Shown: positions 46,003-59,183, counted from the stretch's first letter. The stretch is DNA of 64,000 nucleotides from Rhodocollybia butyracea (GCA_015501585.1 JADNRY010000002.1:682001-746000), one strand, 5' to 3'. Notes: generated by a model from the letters alone, not told the origin. Numbers and translations: made by a program.

Positions 46003-46929
46003 ATGCCGCTGCCTAGACAGCCCACTGAACTCGGTCGCTTTGGACGCGCTCCATATATACGCAGACGACTTCCTGCGGACATCAGACGAAAACTTCCCCG
46101 ACCTCCAGTAAATCTGCGCACACGAGAATACGCGCCATGCCGACTTGGAGACCACTACCACTCTACGCTCGCCGACAATTTGATGTATATGAACTACACG
46201 CACACTGTCGAATCATCTCTTCCTCCAAAACCTGACCGTGAAATCCGTCTGCGGTGGGACCCAGCAAACCCATATTCCAAATACCGAAAAAACGAGCCAG
46301 TGGGTGGCAAACGATTTGCGGAAATGGCTACAGAACCAAATACACCAGCCAACATTATCCGTCTCGAAGCCGTGCAAATGCACATCATGATAAAAGAAGC
46401 TATTACTTCACGAATGCATCTTCTCGGTGTCATCGCTGCTCTCCGTGCTCTGAGCGGCGAAACGGAAGCTGGAGGCGGAGCTCTAGCAAAAGGCGTCAAA
46501 GGTGTCGAGATTGTTCGCGGAAAAAAGCAGGTCGGTGGCTGGATCCGTTCAGGTGTCCCTGTGGGTGCCAAAGTGACTCTCAAAGGCTCAGCAATGTACG
46601 ACCTCATTGCATGCCTTACCGAATTCGTTTTACCGCGTCTTCGTGAATTCCACGGCATTCCTATGGCGGCTCCAGTCAGTGGACCCAATGCCTATCTACC
46701 TGCGTCGAGCAACGCAGTAAAACCGAGCGACGTGACGGGTGTAGTCAGCTTTGGTCTACCTCCAGAAGCAATGAGCTACTGGCCTCAGATTGAGGTAAAT
46801 CAAGACGCGTATCCAAGGATGTATGGTATGCATCTTCATTTCATCACGAACGCAGTCGGTGTGGGCGCGCAGGAGAGGGCCAGGGCTTTGGTCAGTGGAT
46901 TCCAGATCCCATTTCTACGGAAGAGCTGA
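46003..46929 (+). CDS. MRPL7: Mitochondrial large ribosomal subunit protein uL5m
   Basis: Intronless, 308 codons. The C-terminal two thirds carry the uL5 fold: GGWIRSGVPVGAKVTLKG, YDLIACLTEFVLPRLREF, GVVSFGLPPEAMSYWPQIE and AYPRMYGMHLHFITNA. The N-terminus is Arg-rich with few acids, as expected for mitochondrial import. It is a component of the mitoribosome central protuberance, contacting 5S-equivalent regions in other systems. Start chosen as the first ATG facing the divergent phosphatase gene. It ends 145 bp before the convergent proteasome gene stop. Confidence 0.9.
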   Translation: MPLPRQPTELGRFGRAPYIRRRLPADIRRKLPRPPVNLRTREYAPCRLGDHYHSTLADNLMYMNYTHTVESSLPPKPDREIRLRWDPANPYSKYRKNEPVGGKRFAEMATEPNTPANIIRLEAVQMHIMIKEAITSRMHLLGVIAALRALSGETEAGGGALAKGVKGVEIVRGKKQVGGWIRSGVPVGAKVTLKGSAMYDLIACLTEFVLPRLREFHGIPMAAPVSGPNAYLPASSNAVKPSDVTGVVSFGLPPEAMSYWPQIEVNQDAYPRMYGMHLHFITNAVGVGAQERARALVSGFQIPFLRKS

Positions 46930-47073
46930 GGGTGGTGAGCTGAATACAGCGTTTCACATTGGTTGTAGAGTATGAGAGAAATAATTACAATCTGATATCA
47001 ATTAGGCGAGAAAAATTGGGACTCGTTACATTTGAAGCAACGTTAGAAATTATGCAGGCCATACATATGGATT

Positions 47074-48153
47074 TTACTGTGTTTGTGCTCCGTAACCTCT
47101 AATACCCTCTGCGAACGACCAGTTCGTCTCAACACTGCGGGACTCTGAGATCGCTACTCCATCTGCTGATATTTTGGCAATTTGATACTGTTCAGATACG
47201 CGTAAGCAATAAAGAAGTTGAGATGAAAAATTGACACACCTTGTTCAGACTTCGCGCGTCACGGTAAAACAACACCTTCATACTCTGTTCAAGAATCTTT
47301 ACAGCTTCGTCTTCGGTGAGTGTATCTTCGTTCCCTTCAACGGCCTTACGAAGGAGGGGTTGCGCAATATACGATCCGTATCCAGTGGCCAGCGTTGAAG
47401 CAGAGTAAGTGGTACCAAGAAGATCGACATATGATAGGAATCTATACCAAATTATCAGCGAATCTCGATGTATAATGTAGGCCCTACGTACCTCTTCCCA
47501 TCCTTGAATCCACCAACAATCAACGCGTTCCATAACGGGTCCATCTTTGACCTTCGTGCGTACATGACGTGCGAGAGGTATTCGTGAATCTCACTAGGTC
47601 CCAGAGAATGACCGTCTTGCTCCGTAAATTCTCCAATCATTAACTCGTCAAGCAACGCCTGGATGTACTGGAAGTCGGACATGTCGCCCCCTGCACCGAT
47701 AACAGTGTTGGTTCCAACGGGGTGTAGACGCTGTATGTCCTTGAAACGAGCAAGCGAGCCATATGAAGCTGGAAGACGAAAAAGAAAAGGTTAGATATCG
47801 AAGAAGAGAAACAAACGTTTTCCATATACACACCTAAATTGTCGGCAGCCATCATCACACCATCTTTATACTTGATAGCAAGGACACTTGTGCCCGTCAC
47901 GATAGGTTGTCTACGCACAGGGTCAGTCATTATCTTCTTCATCTGAGAGGCCTTAAATATACTCACTGAGTATGCTGAACTCCTGCTGAAAACGCATCCA
48001 CTCCTCCATTATACGTTCTCTGAGCAACTGGATACGTGCCGTACGCATCAAAGGTATCGTTTCGCTGGGTAAGAATGGCGTCAGCAAGGGCTGGAAGTAA
48101 CTAGTGAGTCCGAAATATACCGGGCGACCCCATTGCATAGGAAAATGGTCCAT
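47074..48153 (-). CDS. PRE4: Proteasome subunit beta type-4 (beta-7, PRE4)
   Basis: Six exons: 48153-48121, 48064-47967, 47910-47834, 47768-47492, 47441-47240 and 47187-47074. They give 266 codons with agreeing phases; yeast Pre4 is also 266. The propeptide-like N-terminus MDHFPMQWGRP precedes QQPIVTGTSVLAIKY. Other motifs are GVMMAADNLASYGSLARF, RLHPVGTNTVIGAGGDMSDF, the VMYARRSKMDPLWN helix and TTYSASTLATGYG. The final exon encodes the C-terminal extension that in this subunit contacts the opposite ring. The residue after the Gly is Thr as in most fungal orthologues, but this subunit is catalytically inactive in yeast. Confidence 0.93.
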
Positions 48154-48714
48154 CGTAAGTTGAGGTCAAGAAGTGAGAAACGCGCAAGCAGAACGCGTAT
48201 GCGTTATGTCAGCTGGTCATAGACGCCCAGTCGTTGGTCTTATCAGTTTCCTGTGCTGCTAATATCGAGAGCACCGTGAACAAGTAATCTGTCCTGGGCC
48301 ACGTCATAAATAATGAAGTTCGAGTCTTAGGACATTTCGCTCACTACACCCGCCATATGCATACTCGTGCAGTTCAACTGCTTGTATATGTTCAGGGGAG
48401 GCCTCCTTTGGGGAGGATAAGATAGGGCTCATATTAACATATCCACTATGTTCGGCCGACAGATAAGTACGTGCCAAACCTTCGCTACTTCGTAACATAT
48501 AGGATATCCTCTAAGTACGGATTGCCGGAGATGATTCTGTTCCCTGCATACTCGCATGCTAATTCAACCTCTGTGCAGCTGACTACTGCCTGCTACTTAC
48601 TATCATGTACGACCATCAATGCCTCGAACTGAGCCCTGGGCCTGAACAGGTGATCCTTTCAACAGATAATTAATCATCCTGCCAGGATCATGGAAGCGAC
48701 GCGATCTTGCATTC
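48154..48714. other. Intergenic region between PRE4 and GMC oxidoreductase
   Basis: It holds two divergent promoters. No ORF with support was seen. Confidence 0.5.
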
Positions 48715-51034
48715 ATGGCCATTCCCTCTCTCCTCCTTGCCCTTGCTCTCCTTCTTCAGCCTCACATCTATGTCCTCGCAGCCCTCTTTGAACGTATTCA
48801 AGACGTTCCACCCACGCAGTATGATTTCGTAATTCTTGGAGGTATGCAAGTTTCTGTTGTATTGAGGTTTTATTCACCACTAGGTAGGAGGAACCGCGGG
48901 CTCTGTAGTAGCAAACAGACTATCCGAGAACAAAGCCTTCAATGTTTTACTCTTGGAAGCTGGGGAAGCGTAAGTCCTGTTCACTGTAGTTAGGGTATTG
49001 TACTTAACTCTCTATATCAGAAATATGGGGATACTCCCGATTGATATTCCTCTTTTAGTTTATACCATACCGTCACGATATGAGTGGAATACGGTTCGTC
49101 AAATTTTGTCGATGTAAAACAAGTTCACTTATCATACAACAGACCACGACCCCTCAACCTGCTCTAAACAATCGATCGGTCAAATTTCCTCACGCATTTG
49201 TCCTCGGTGGGAGTAGCGCGCACAGTATGTTATACGTTTATTACTTTTAACTGTCGGAGCTCAAGGAACTGTAGATGGAATGATCTATAACCGTGGTCCA
49301 AAAGATGACTGGGATCGTTATGCTCGACTTACTGAAGACAAAGGTTGGTCGTGGGACAGTATACAGCCGTTTATTGCCAAGGTATGACTTAGTGGATTAT
49401 ATGCTAAACCTTGACCTTGAACCTCAGAATGAACGCTGGACTCCTCCTGCTGACAACCACAACACCACGGGACAGTATGATCCTTTTATACACAGCACAA
49501 CAGGAATCAACTCGGTCACACTTGAGGGCTTTCCCCTTCCCATTGATCAACTTGGAATCCAAGCCTCTCAGGAACTTGGTGGAATTTTTGCATTCAACCT
49601 GGATTACAATTCGGGTATGAGTAGTCTCTAGGTCTTGTGAATGCCATACGTTACTCAATGCCGATAGGTAATCCTCTGGGCCTCAGTAAGATCTTCTTTC
49701 CATCAATATGTGTATCCATCCATAATGGTATCGCTTTTCGAAAGGCTGGGCACAATACACAATAAATAATGGAACTCGATCAAGCAGTGCAGCATCGTAT
49801 CTCTCGCCTACTTTTCTACAAAGACCAAATCTACATGTTCTTGTCAATGCTCGGGTCTCCCGCGTTCTTCGAACATCCTCAAATACTAGTATACCTACAT
49901 TCTGTGGTGTGGAATTTGCTCATGAACTTGACGGTGAGTGTTTCTTTCTTGACCTGAATAATAATCTCATTTTACGCTTTGTGCCTCGTTTTCCTTTCCA
50001 AGGACCGATGTATCGCGTCCATGCCATCAAAGAAGTCATAATATCTACTGGGGCAATAAATACCCCTCAAGTTTTGCTGAACTCTGGAATTGGCAACTCT
50101 TCTTTCCTTTCATCCATTGGCATTCCCCCTCTTGTACATCTTCCAAGTGTCGGTCAAAACATGTCAGTACACCCATCCACCAAAAATGTCTGGATCGTCA
50201 ACCCAAACGCAGAAACAGCAGATATCATCTTTCAGAATCAGAGTCTCCAAAGTTCTCTGGTTCAGACATGGATGCAAACGAAACAAGGTCCCCTGGTAGA
50301 TTCTCCAGAAAGTCAGAACATTTATTTTAGATTCAACGATGCAGTCTTGTCAGCGCTTGGAGAAGACCCCTCCTCGGGCCCAACTGCACCTCACGCTTCC
50401 GTTGGCATGCAACCTGGATTTTTTCCAAACGTACCAGCAACAGGAAAGTTTCTGACCCTCTCAACAAGCATTCTAACCCCAACATCCCGCACGTAGTCAT
50501 TACCAACTGTCTCAGCTCGTCCTCTAAACGATTGCTACAGGAGGCTCCATTACAATAAACTCCACCGACGTCTTTGCACCTCCGGTCATCGACGCGCAAA
50601 CTCTCACATCTCAATTCGACCTTCTCACAATGCGTGAAGCTATCAGAACAGCTCTCACCTTTTTGTCTGCCTCTGCATGGGATGATTATATCGTCGGTCC
50701 TACTGAAAATCTTGTTGCAGCTATGGAAAGCAACAAAACTCTGGATGAATATATTCGCACAGTAGGGGGGCCCGATGAACACGTCGTGGGTACCGCTAGT
50801 ATGACATCTCAAGATGCAGACTATGGTGTTGTAAACCCGGATCTTCTCGTGAAAGGTGTGGACGGTTTGCGTATAGTGGATGCATCTGTGCTTGTAAGTT
50901 TCCTCTTTAATCTTTGTGTACCTCTAGTCATGAGAAATATTGTCCAGCCTATCGTCACAGCAGGCCATACACAGGCACCTGTATACATTTTAGCTGAACG
51001 CGCATCCAGTTTGATACGGAAAAAGTGGACGTGA
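48715..51034 (+). CDS. Secreted GMC oxidoreductase, aryl-alcohol-oxidase-like
   Basis: Eleven exons fit 601 codons: 48715-48841, 48888-48969, 49021-49093, 49143-49224, 49260-49381, 49428-49614, 49668-49685, 49745-49933, 50003-50488, 50541-50893 and 50948-51034. Signal peptide MAIPSLLLALALLLQ. The FAD-binding Rossmann motif GGGTAGSVVANRL, the ADP-binding helix end LLLEAGEA, and GGSSA...GMIYNRG are present. GTRSSSAASYL, STGAINTPQVLLNSGIG, EHVVGTASM with a catalytic His, and GHTQAPVYILAERAS with the second His follow. Exon 7 is 18 nt. Intron 9 needs a GC donor (GCACGT), which restores TSRGS. It probably makes hydrogen peroxide from aromatic alcohols outside the cell, as AA3 enzymes do. Confidence 0.88.
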
Positions 51035-52088
51035 ATAAATGCAGCATCTCTGACTGTTTCTGTGGCTCAAGTCGTCGAGTCAAATGTAATATACTCTCCA
51101 TCTATCGATCTTGCTAACGTCGAATGTCTGTAATTGCCACCTCCCTAAGTAGCTCTCTGTTAACTGCTCAGGAGAGAACTCTGGACTATGGAAATGGGAC
51201 TGTCTCCAGGTCTGGGGTACGACTTGCAATCCCCAGAGGCAAGCCACTTGATCTCATAACATTAAATGAAAGAAGAATCAATTGCCTTCAGGCTAAGTTA
51301 AAGAAAACAAGAAAAATTTTTGAACCTCAAATCACTTCATCTCCTCGACTCCCAAGTCCTCTTATTTCCCAGAAATAAAAAGATTTTGTCTATTGTCCCA
51401 CTTTTGTCACATTTCATCCCTTTGCAATGCGAATGGAACACGGTACTATGGCCTTCATATTTGCTTGAGCTTTGACCACTTTGCATAAGGACTAAACAAT
51501 AGCAGGGGACACGGTCCAGCCCTGCGCACCTCAATATTTCCTCAGGCTTAGCATCGTGAATGCACGACGAGTTTAAGGCGTACTTTAAACAGACACAGAC
51601 GATAAGAGCCGGTATTCTGTGGAGGTCAATTTATGTCTGTCCTACCCCGTTTCTTTTGTCGATTGGCGTTTCCCTTTTAATTAGTCTACCAAAGTCAACC
51701 TTGATGAAGAAATCGAGGATGTCAAAGTTTTCCAACAGTTCAAAGATAGATACAGAACGACTCTAGTGGCCTGGAGTAGCTACCAGAGAACCTCACTGTG
51801 ACCATGGCAAACGACGGATGATTCGACCTGATCATAATGGAAGAAAAAGTTTTTTCTGAATACATACATCTGTGCTGGTGCGTTTCGCATTATATATAAA
51901 CCAATGGGGATTCTACTGCTAGCTTTTTTCGAAGCTCCTTTGTATATTTTGGTTACAAAGGCGTTCGCGTTGATTACAGATGAAGCACAGTCGAGTAGAA
52001 TAATTGCCTTGGATAGAAACGGCAAAACGGTTTTACACATTCAGTCGATGGGATGGGCTTATCACAAATTACAAGATAATCCACGTCC
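51035..52088. other. Convergent intergenic region, no gene recognised
   Basis: ORFs of 60-86 codons at 51124-51378 and 51780-52040 have no domain and no exon-like boundaries. Both neighbouring genes end facing this region. Confidence 0.45.
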
Positions 52089-53532
52089 TCAAGACCGAAC
52101 CGTATTACCATAGCTTTCTGACGGAGTATCATATTCCCGCTGGAATATACTGTCTTTGTTGCTCTCAAGATATCTATTGAACAAAGGCATCAGCGAAAAA
52201 AAAAAAACTACGAGGAACTCCTCAGAACGCATACCTCAATAGCTCGTTTACGTATTCTTTGACCAACGATACTGATTCCCCGTCCATTTGCGAGTTGGCG
52301 ACCATCTGCGGGAGCGATACTAGAGATCCAGAAATTCAGTTACCTCTGCCAAAGTACGCGAACGATACACACCCAGCATTCGCAGGAGATGCTCGCCTCC
52401 ATAAATTGAGGACATTTCAATGTCAGATGATTCTTCGATTTTGACCTACGCTCAAATTTAGTAGATGCTCGAAAGAAACATGCTTGATCTGACCTGCGGT
52501 CCCGTAATATACTTTTTTCGTACTTCAGCATACTGGTGCCTCTCGAATCGATACAGAAGTGACATTCCACAGGATCGATCAAAATATATTTGCAGTCCAG
52601 AGCAAATCGTATGGGTGAGAAGCGTAGGAGAAGGGAGACTGTAGATGGAATGCGTGGATGATCACAGCCGTGTTCAAAGGACTTACCTTGTTGTAGTAGT
52701 TTTGACATGGTCCTCAAATTGACTGAGGATTTGGCGGACAGTAGGGGAGCGAGGAAGTGTTACTAGTTGATGGTTTTTTGTTACAGCCTCCCAGTCATCG
52801 ACTAAAAGCACTTTGAGGACTTCTGGCACTGCAAGTTTCATCTCTGAACGACGAGCAGTATGTCCATCGTCATCTTCTCTGGCCCTTTTTGTACCTCTTG
52901 CGCCTTCTTTTCGTATTCCTGAACGTGTACTGCCACCTGCAGATGCAGAGGCTCCAGAAGCGTTTGCTGTTGATGCTTTAAGTCAAAATTAAGTCCCAGA
53001 ACTCAAGCCGGATGATGGGAAACGCGCCTTTGCCACTCGCATCTTTCATCTTCCCCGCAGCTGCATTGGCCCCTGCTTGAGCAGCCAAAGCAGATTGAGA
53101 GAGCGATTTCTGCTTTGCGATTCCAGCTTCGTCCAATTTGAGAATACGCGGTTCAGTCACCCACTCGTCCCAACTGGAACAATGAGTTAGATGAGAACAA
53201 ATACTTGAATATATAGAAACTTGCGTCTGTTTCCACCCTTTGTAATGAACCAAAAAATTGGGCCCAATTTCACCATTCTCCGTATCTTCAGGCGTGAACA
53301 CGCGTATCTTGAGTATTTTTGCTGTTATGACGCCTTAGTACTATATTTCTGTTCGAAGACCATTCCAGATACCTTCGTATATCAGTGGTCCATGATAGCA
53401 TAAACACTTTTCGTTGATTTTCCACTGTTGGTTAGTTGCCGTGGAATGTAATGTTGTCAGTGTGCCTTTGGCGGTGGAAGTTTTGGCGGTTTTGCTTGAG
53501 CCAGCGTCGGAAGTCGATGCTTCTCCAGACAT
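52089..53532 (-). CDS. EAF3: EAF3/MRG15 chromodomain protein of NuA4 and Rpd3S
   Basis: ATG at 53532, stop at 52089-52091, about seven exons. Chromodomain: NEKCLCYHGPLIYEAKIL, FLVHYKGW and a DEWVTEPRILKL motif. A Lys/Ala-rich linker follows, then the MRG domain: LAVPEVLKVLLVDDWEAVTK, LQIYFDRSCGMSLLYRFER, QYAEVRKKYITGPQ, MSSIYGGEHLLRML, SLPQMVANSQMD and VKEYVNELLRYL. The family reads H3K36 methylation and links histone acetyltransferase and deacetylase complexes to transcribed genes. The MRG domain runs to the C-terminus as usual. It lies tandem with the SHR3-like gene. Confidence 0.92.
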
Positions 53533-53688
53533 GGGTCAATCAGTGGTGGACGTTGGAAAAATAGGCGTGATGTGAGCGCGTGAAATTTCTCAACTTGAAC
53601 TCGGTACACTGGTCAATTACTCTACAACTAATCAATGTTCAACGTTCCAGCTCTCAGAGCCAACTCGAATATATTTGTGTGGATATAT

Positions 53689-54434
53689 CTACTGGTCCTT
53701 CTTTCCTGTATCTTTGATTTCCGCTTCAAGCTTTGCGCGGTCTGCGGCCTCTAAGCGTTTTGCGTAGACTTGCCCAGCCTGAATAGGGAAAGTGCTACTT
53801 AAGAAAGTGTTCGAGATAAAAGAGCAAATACTGTACCTGAAGAGTAAGAATTAATCCCAAGCAAATCATGACAATAACATTGGCGGCTGAGAGCACTCGG
53901 ATAGCTTCTATTCGGTCTGCATGGGTGTCCTCCGGTAATGGTACAACTACTGTTTTCAGAGTAGGAACGATGACAGCAGCATATACCGCAATAGCAAAGA
54001 TATACACGCCTTGGAAAAGAATCAAATTTAGTTTAAGGACAGAAACTACAAACGTACCCAAACTAGACCCGTCGAAAAACATTGCACTGTCATCCCATTT
54101 GTTTAATTTGGCAATGAACCCGAGGATACCTACACCAATCATTCCATGTAAAAGCGCCTACGAGGACGTGTCTAGGTCAGTTGAAATCAAATACCCACAA
54201 AGAGATAATAAACACCTTGATTGCTGGAGGAGAATTAAAAAAGGTGGTATAGAAACTAAACCCATCCGAAATTACAGATTCAGTCAGATCGCCCCAAAGC
54301 AGTTTGTGGTCGACGTTGAAACATATAAACAGTATCCCTGCATGAAATAAGCATAAAATCGGAATAACAAGCAAGCCATCTCACCCAGGAAAAAGGAAAC
54401 GGGTGCAAGCACAGCAGCCTGTTTGAAAGTCATG
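53689..54434 (-). CDS. SHR3: Shr3-like ER membrane chaperone
   Basis: ATG at 54434 (MTFKQAAVLAPVSFFLG), stop at 53689-53691, five exons. Four hydrophobic segments: AVLAPVSFFLG with ILFICFNV, ALLHGMIGVGILGFIAK, GVYIFAIAVYAAVIVPTL and NVIVMICLGLILTLQ. A short charged cytosolic tail (AKRLEAADRAKLEAEIKD) ends the protein. It matches the fungal ER membrane protein SH3 family, packaging chaperones needed for amino-acid permeases to leave the ER. Exon phases fit with GT-AG introns. It lies between EAF3 and BEM3-like genes, all on the minus strand. Confidence 0.85.
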
Positions 54435-54742
54435 GTTGTGTGTAGACACGAAAAAATAGCAACACGCGAGCAAAATATGACAGTTTCGAAACAACCTCAG
54501 CTATGATTCAGGAACGGCTAAGCCGACACATTGGGGCAGAAATGAAATCATTTAAGATAGGTATGTCGACAGTGGTATATGTGTCTTGGGGGAGTACAGT
54601 CAATGCCAATGCAATGTCCGATAAGCAGCACGACAAGAAAAGAGGTATCGACAAGAAAATGGATAACAGATATGGTGATACATTACATGTACAAGACAAA
54701 TGCAACCAATAAAAGTATTGAACAAATGAAAAGCGAAGATGA

Positions 54743-57700
54743 CTACTGTGCGGGTACAGGCGAAGAAGCCGAAGACGAGCGACCTGCAGCTGGTGACGGC
54801 GAAGGTGGTGGTCGAGGAGAAGTAGGAAGACCAGGTCCTCCCATCATTCGTGAATACCGATGGCCTCGATCGGAAACGGAAATGTTCAACCCACGCCCAG
54901 CTGCTACATTTGAAGCGCGGGTTGCTTTATTATTAGCCATAGGTGTGTCGGGAGGTGAGGGTCCTTGTTGAGATCCGCCTGTATCACTCGATTCTTCGAC
55001 TGTCACATCCGGTTCCGTGCCACTTTCTTCATGTATCGAGTACTCGTCAGTGTCGGATTGAGCCTCTTCTGCAGGAGCTATTGAGCGGTCAGTAGTAAGT
55101 ATCACTATACACATCGAATCTGGTAAAAAAACTTACTGGATAATGACCTGCCGCCTAATCCAAGAAGCTTATCAGCAGCAGCCTCAGAATACTGCATGCT
55201 GTTTCTTCTGTCCGACGTTTCCTCAGGATCCTCAGCTGACTCAAGAGGTGCCGCATCAACATTAAAAACTCGATTGAACTCTCCTAGCATCAAGCTAAAG
55301 ACACCCGCAGGAATACCCAGTGTGGGACTAAACACGATTCCAACGTTACGCATCGTCATCTTGTTAACAGACGAGTTTTGAACGATAAGAATTAGATGTG
55401 CTGTAAGAGCCCGAAGGAGACTGTAGTTGGCGATAGGCAAGGATGCAATTAGTTGCGATAATTCTTTGATTCGTTCTTGCGGATCGACAAAGTCTGACTT
55501 CATGTGAGAACAAGCAAGTGTATGTACAGAATTCGGCATACCTATGACAGCCAAGAACCTCATATGGAGTTCACGGGTGAGGATACTGGATGGTAGTTCT
55601 CGGAGGAAACCTTTCAGCAGACCAGCAATGGCGTGAGGATCCCAAAATTCGTCCGACGCCAGCAGATCGACATCACCCTCTGCAATATTCGTTAGTTCCA
55701 TGATGAATGAACAAGGAAAGATAAACTGACCAAAATTGAAGCGATCCTTCAACGACTTGATAACGGCAGAACTCCCACTTAGACGGTATATTCCCTCTTC
55801 CTGGTCTGCCTTCTTGGCCTCCAGATACTGAATACAACGGAAGACAATTGCTGGCAAATTCGCAATCTGCGCAACATCGAGCGACTCTTCAAGGTTTACA
55901 CCAAAGACAGCCCTGGGTGCAAATGAAGCCGAAGGCACCGGTGTATTTTTGTCTAATTGAGTCACGGATTAGCGTCATCGAAAGAAGAAGGCTACGACTT
56001 ACCACTACCTGCACCACTACCTCCAGGTCTACTGAATCCCCAAAATGAACGAGATTTAGCCTTTTCTCGCCGATCGCCAGAAGTGGGCGGTACAAGTGTA
56101 GCTTCTGGCGGTGGCGGGGCATTCCCAAACTTATAGCCTGCGGGAATGGGTGCTCCATTCATCGGCCCCGAGATTTTGACTTTTTCCATCTTCTCTGGTG
56201 AAGGGACACGTTCGCTTGGGCTCGTCCGGACAGGCGACGAGTGTGACCCATAAGTCTGCTTGGATAAGTCGCCTCCGCGATGGCGGTGTAACTCAGGGGA
56301 CTGTCGCTGGGCTCGTACTGTCTGAATATCGGGATAGTGCCCCATCTCTGAATTTGAACGTTGATCAGCATCAAATGGAGGAGGATTTGATAAAGGTGAA
56401 GAGTCTGGAAGACTAGAGGGTTGCCCTTGCTGCGCTCGTTCCGATGCACGAAAGTCGTCAGGTGCAGGAACAAGGATAGGTTTTGAAGGACTTGAAGAAT
56501 AGCTGTAGTCATCCTGGGAGGAACGGGGGAAAAGTTTGGGGTTTGAGACATCTGGAGGCATCTGTGAGAGTGGGGCAGAGCGTTTTTCAGCACTGATATC
56601 ATCCTTAGAAAATCCTCGAGAAGGTTTGCGAGGAGGATCAGCCGAAACACTGGTCCTTGGAGCAGCAGCAGAAGGTTGACTTGCCCCATTGGAATACTGA
56701 GTCGGTGCGGTAGAAGTTGGAGCGTATGCCACAGGCTCTTCGCTATATGTTCCGGTAAAGTATCTGACAAGAATCTCGACCCAACTATCTCGTTCGATGT
56801 CGCTCTCAGCACATAAAACGTGTCGGGGATGATTTCCACCAGGTCCTTTCTTGGCCTCAACAATCAGAAATGCGTGTCGGTATTCTTTTTCTTCGTCGGT
56901 AGATGCAGAGTTGTTGCTGCGTTGTTGTCTGCCAATCTGAGCACCAGAAACTGTTATGGAACCAAGGTGTGTGCCACCACGCTGTCGGAGATGATCAAGT
57001 ATCAGCCGTTGGCCGGCCGATGAAAAATTTATTTGAACGTACGCAGTCAAAGTATTCCAGCACCGGACCCTGTAAGACAAAGTAACGTGTCTTCCACCCT
57101 CCAAAGTTCTTGCCTCTCTTAGTCAAGTATCCTTCCTTGTATCCTGCTTGCATGACCGGCTGCATGGCATCCTTTACGATGTCAGTGGTGAAAAAAGCGA
57201 TGACCTCGTCATTGCTCTTGACGGGAAGGTTGATCAAACTTTGTAGATAGGTCTCTAAGACAGCCTGGGGCAGAGAACGTCAGCTAACGGTTACGAGAGA
57301 GCAGTCAATAAAGCACCTTTCGTTGGTCGGCCTTTGCAGGTGCGTGATCCTTCCAGAGTTTGCCTTCAGGCAGGGTGACAATTTTTTTGCCAATAGTTTT
57401 ACCAACGCTACCTCTAACTCGCTGGTCCAAGTTTAAAACATCACTGTACATCTTTTCGACTTTCCAGCCCTCCTTTCCCTTACCAGGATCAACGTATACA
57501 ACAAACGACAAAACTTCTTTGCCCCGATCGTTTGGACGTACGAACGATTGTGATACGTTGATTTTGGTATGAGGAAGGTCCGTAGGGAGTAACGGAAGGG
57601 CACGGAAAAAGCCAGCGGGTGATATTGCAGCGTTGGTTGAGGGAGGAGGAAGGTTTTGAGTATCGAGTCGTTGTGGACGTGTTTCGTCGTTCGGCCAAGG

Positions 57701-59183
57701 CGGTGGATTTTCAGAAACCAGCTGACGTTGGTACGCCGCCTCTGCTCTAGCTTCGGCGTGGTGTGGAGTCATGGTGGACGATGGAAGAGGAAATTCGTTA
57801 GCTCCTGCGACGTGCGAATGACTGCTACTCGAGCGAACTGGCGTCTGGGTCAACGGTGATGAAGAGGCTGATGATGATGTCCCTAATTGAACTTGATCCT
57901 GGGAAGATTCAGAAGGAGCTGATGGAGTAACAGAAGTTGAACTGGATGCTGACGAAGGATTCACAACCTCGTAGTCATCCTCAGGCCCATCGCCATCCCC
58001 TTCATTGCCCTCGTCATCATCATCGTCGTTGTCATTGTCGTCCTCTTCATCCAAGTCAAGGAATTCTTGATCTTTTCCGGGACCGGGGGACACGGGTACA
58101 AAAGATTGTGATAGCGAAGATGGCGCCTTGTTGAAATTTTCGACTCGGGGACTTGGCACTGGAGACTCGCCCATGCTGGCTATGTACTGCTTTGCTTCAT
58201 CCGGAAGCGAAATACGAGACTCGCGAGAGAGAGGAGCACGCATCGCTGGAGACAGAGCAGTAAGATTGTTATTTGGCTTGTTAGATGTAGGAGAGATATG
58301 CCGATCTGGGGCGGTTGGAGTCGAAAGTTCTGTGATGATTTGGGGAGGATGAGGAGTCAACGGGGTATGGAGATGATTGATCGAAAACTCTGCCGGGGCA
58401 GTCTGTGGTGAAGGGTAGTCGTATCTTGCCGGTGCAATGCCACCATAGACATTCCCATCCGTGTCACTGGTACTGACGCTGCTAATACTTTCAGTAAAAC
58501 TGCTCTTTCGGGTTGAAGCCTTGGAGCTGGAGGTGTAGGAGAGTGAAGACATGATAGAGTCGTTGTAGCCATGAGCAAAATGGGAATATTTGGGCGTAAC
58601 ATTGTTGTTGAAAGACTGAGGCGGGGTTTCCTGTGTGGCAGAAAGCTCTGGTAGATTGTCTGACCGTGGAGGGACTGTAAGTGGAGCAAGGCGAGAGCTG
58701 CTGCGAGGCGTAACTGTTGTATACGAGTTAGCCAGCGACTGGGAAATAGCATTTTTACATACTGTGGTCGCTGTCGCTATCCATACTTTGCTTGGGTGTA
58801 CGCTCTTTGCTTGTATGTCTGCCAGTGGCCGAGGCCAAACGAGCCTTGTAAGTATCCCGTTCATTTCTAACTCTTTCCAACTCCTTCATGATCTGGTTGT
58901 ACCCCGACCGTTGTTTCTCTATCAGTTTCCAGAGCTGCGTATTTTGAGAAGACAGCACATTCCGTTCGGACAGAGCCTGATCAAGTGCAGCGAGTTTCGG
59001 ATCTGCTGCTGAGCTATGCAGAGCAATAATACTCTCAATAGTGTATAGAGTAGGATTAACAGCTGTCGGCAAGCTTGTCGTCGATGAGGAAGCGGTGGGT
59101 AAAGTCGTCTGCCGATGCGGCGACGCTGTGTGAGAAAATGGCTGCCTAGGTTCTTTCTCCCGAGATGGAGAGCTGGAAGGCAT
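54743..59183 (-). CDS. BEM3: Bem3-like Rho GTPase-activating protein (PX-PH-RhoGAP)
   Basis: ATG at 59183, stop at 54743. First exons are 59183-58763 and 58713-57317. Order: coiled coil near the N-terminus (LSERNVLSSQNTQLWKLIEK), a long Ser/Pro-rich region with an acidic EEDDNDNDDDDDE run, and the PX domain (INVSQSFVRPNDRG, VEKMYSDVLNLDQRVR). The PH domain (GYKEGYLTKRGKNFGGWKTR, FVLQGPVLEYFDC), another disordered Ser/Pro region and the RhoGAP domain follow. The RhoGAP has the Arg finger in EEGIYRLSGSS, then GLLKGFLRELPSSIL and MTMRNVGIVFSP. The tail is acidic. The domain order is that of yeast Bem3, a Cdc42 GAP acting in polarity. Intron positions in the C-terminal part were placed by eye. 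Confidence 0.88.

Noticed and set aside
50333..50812. 159-codon minus-strand ORF
   Set aside because: Shadow of the GMC oxidoreductase exons 9-10, which carry clear family motifs on the plus strand.
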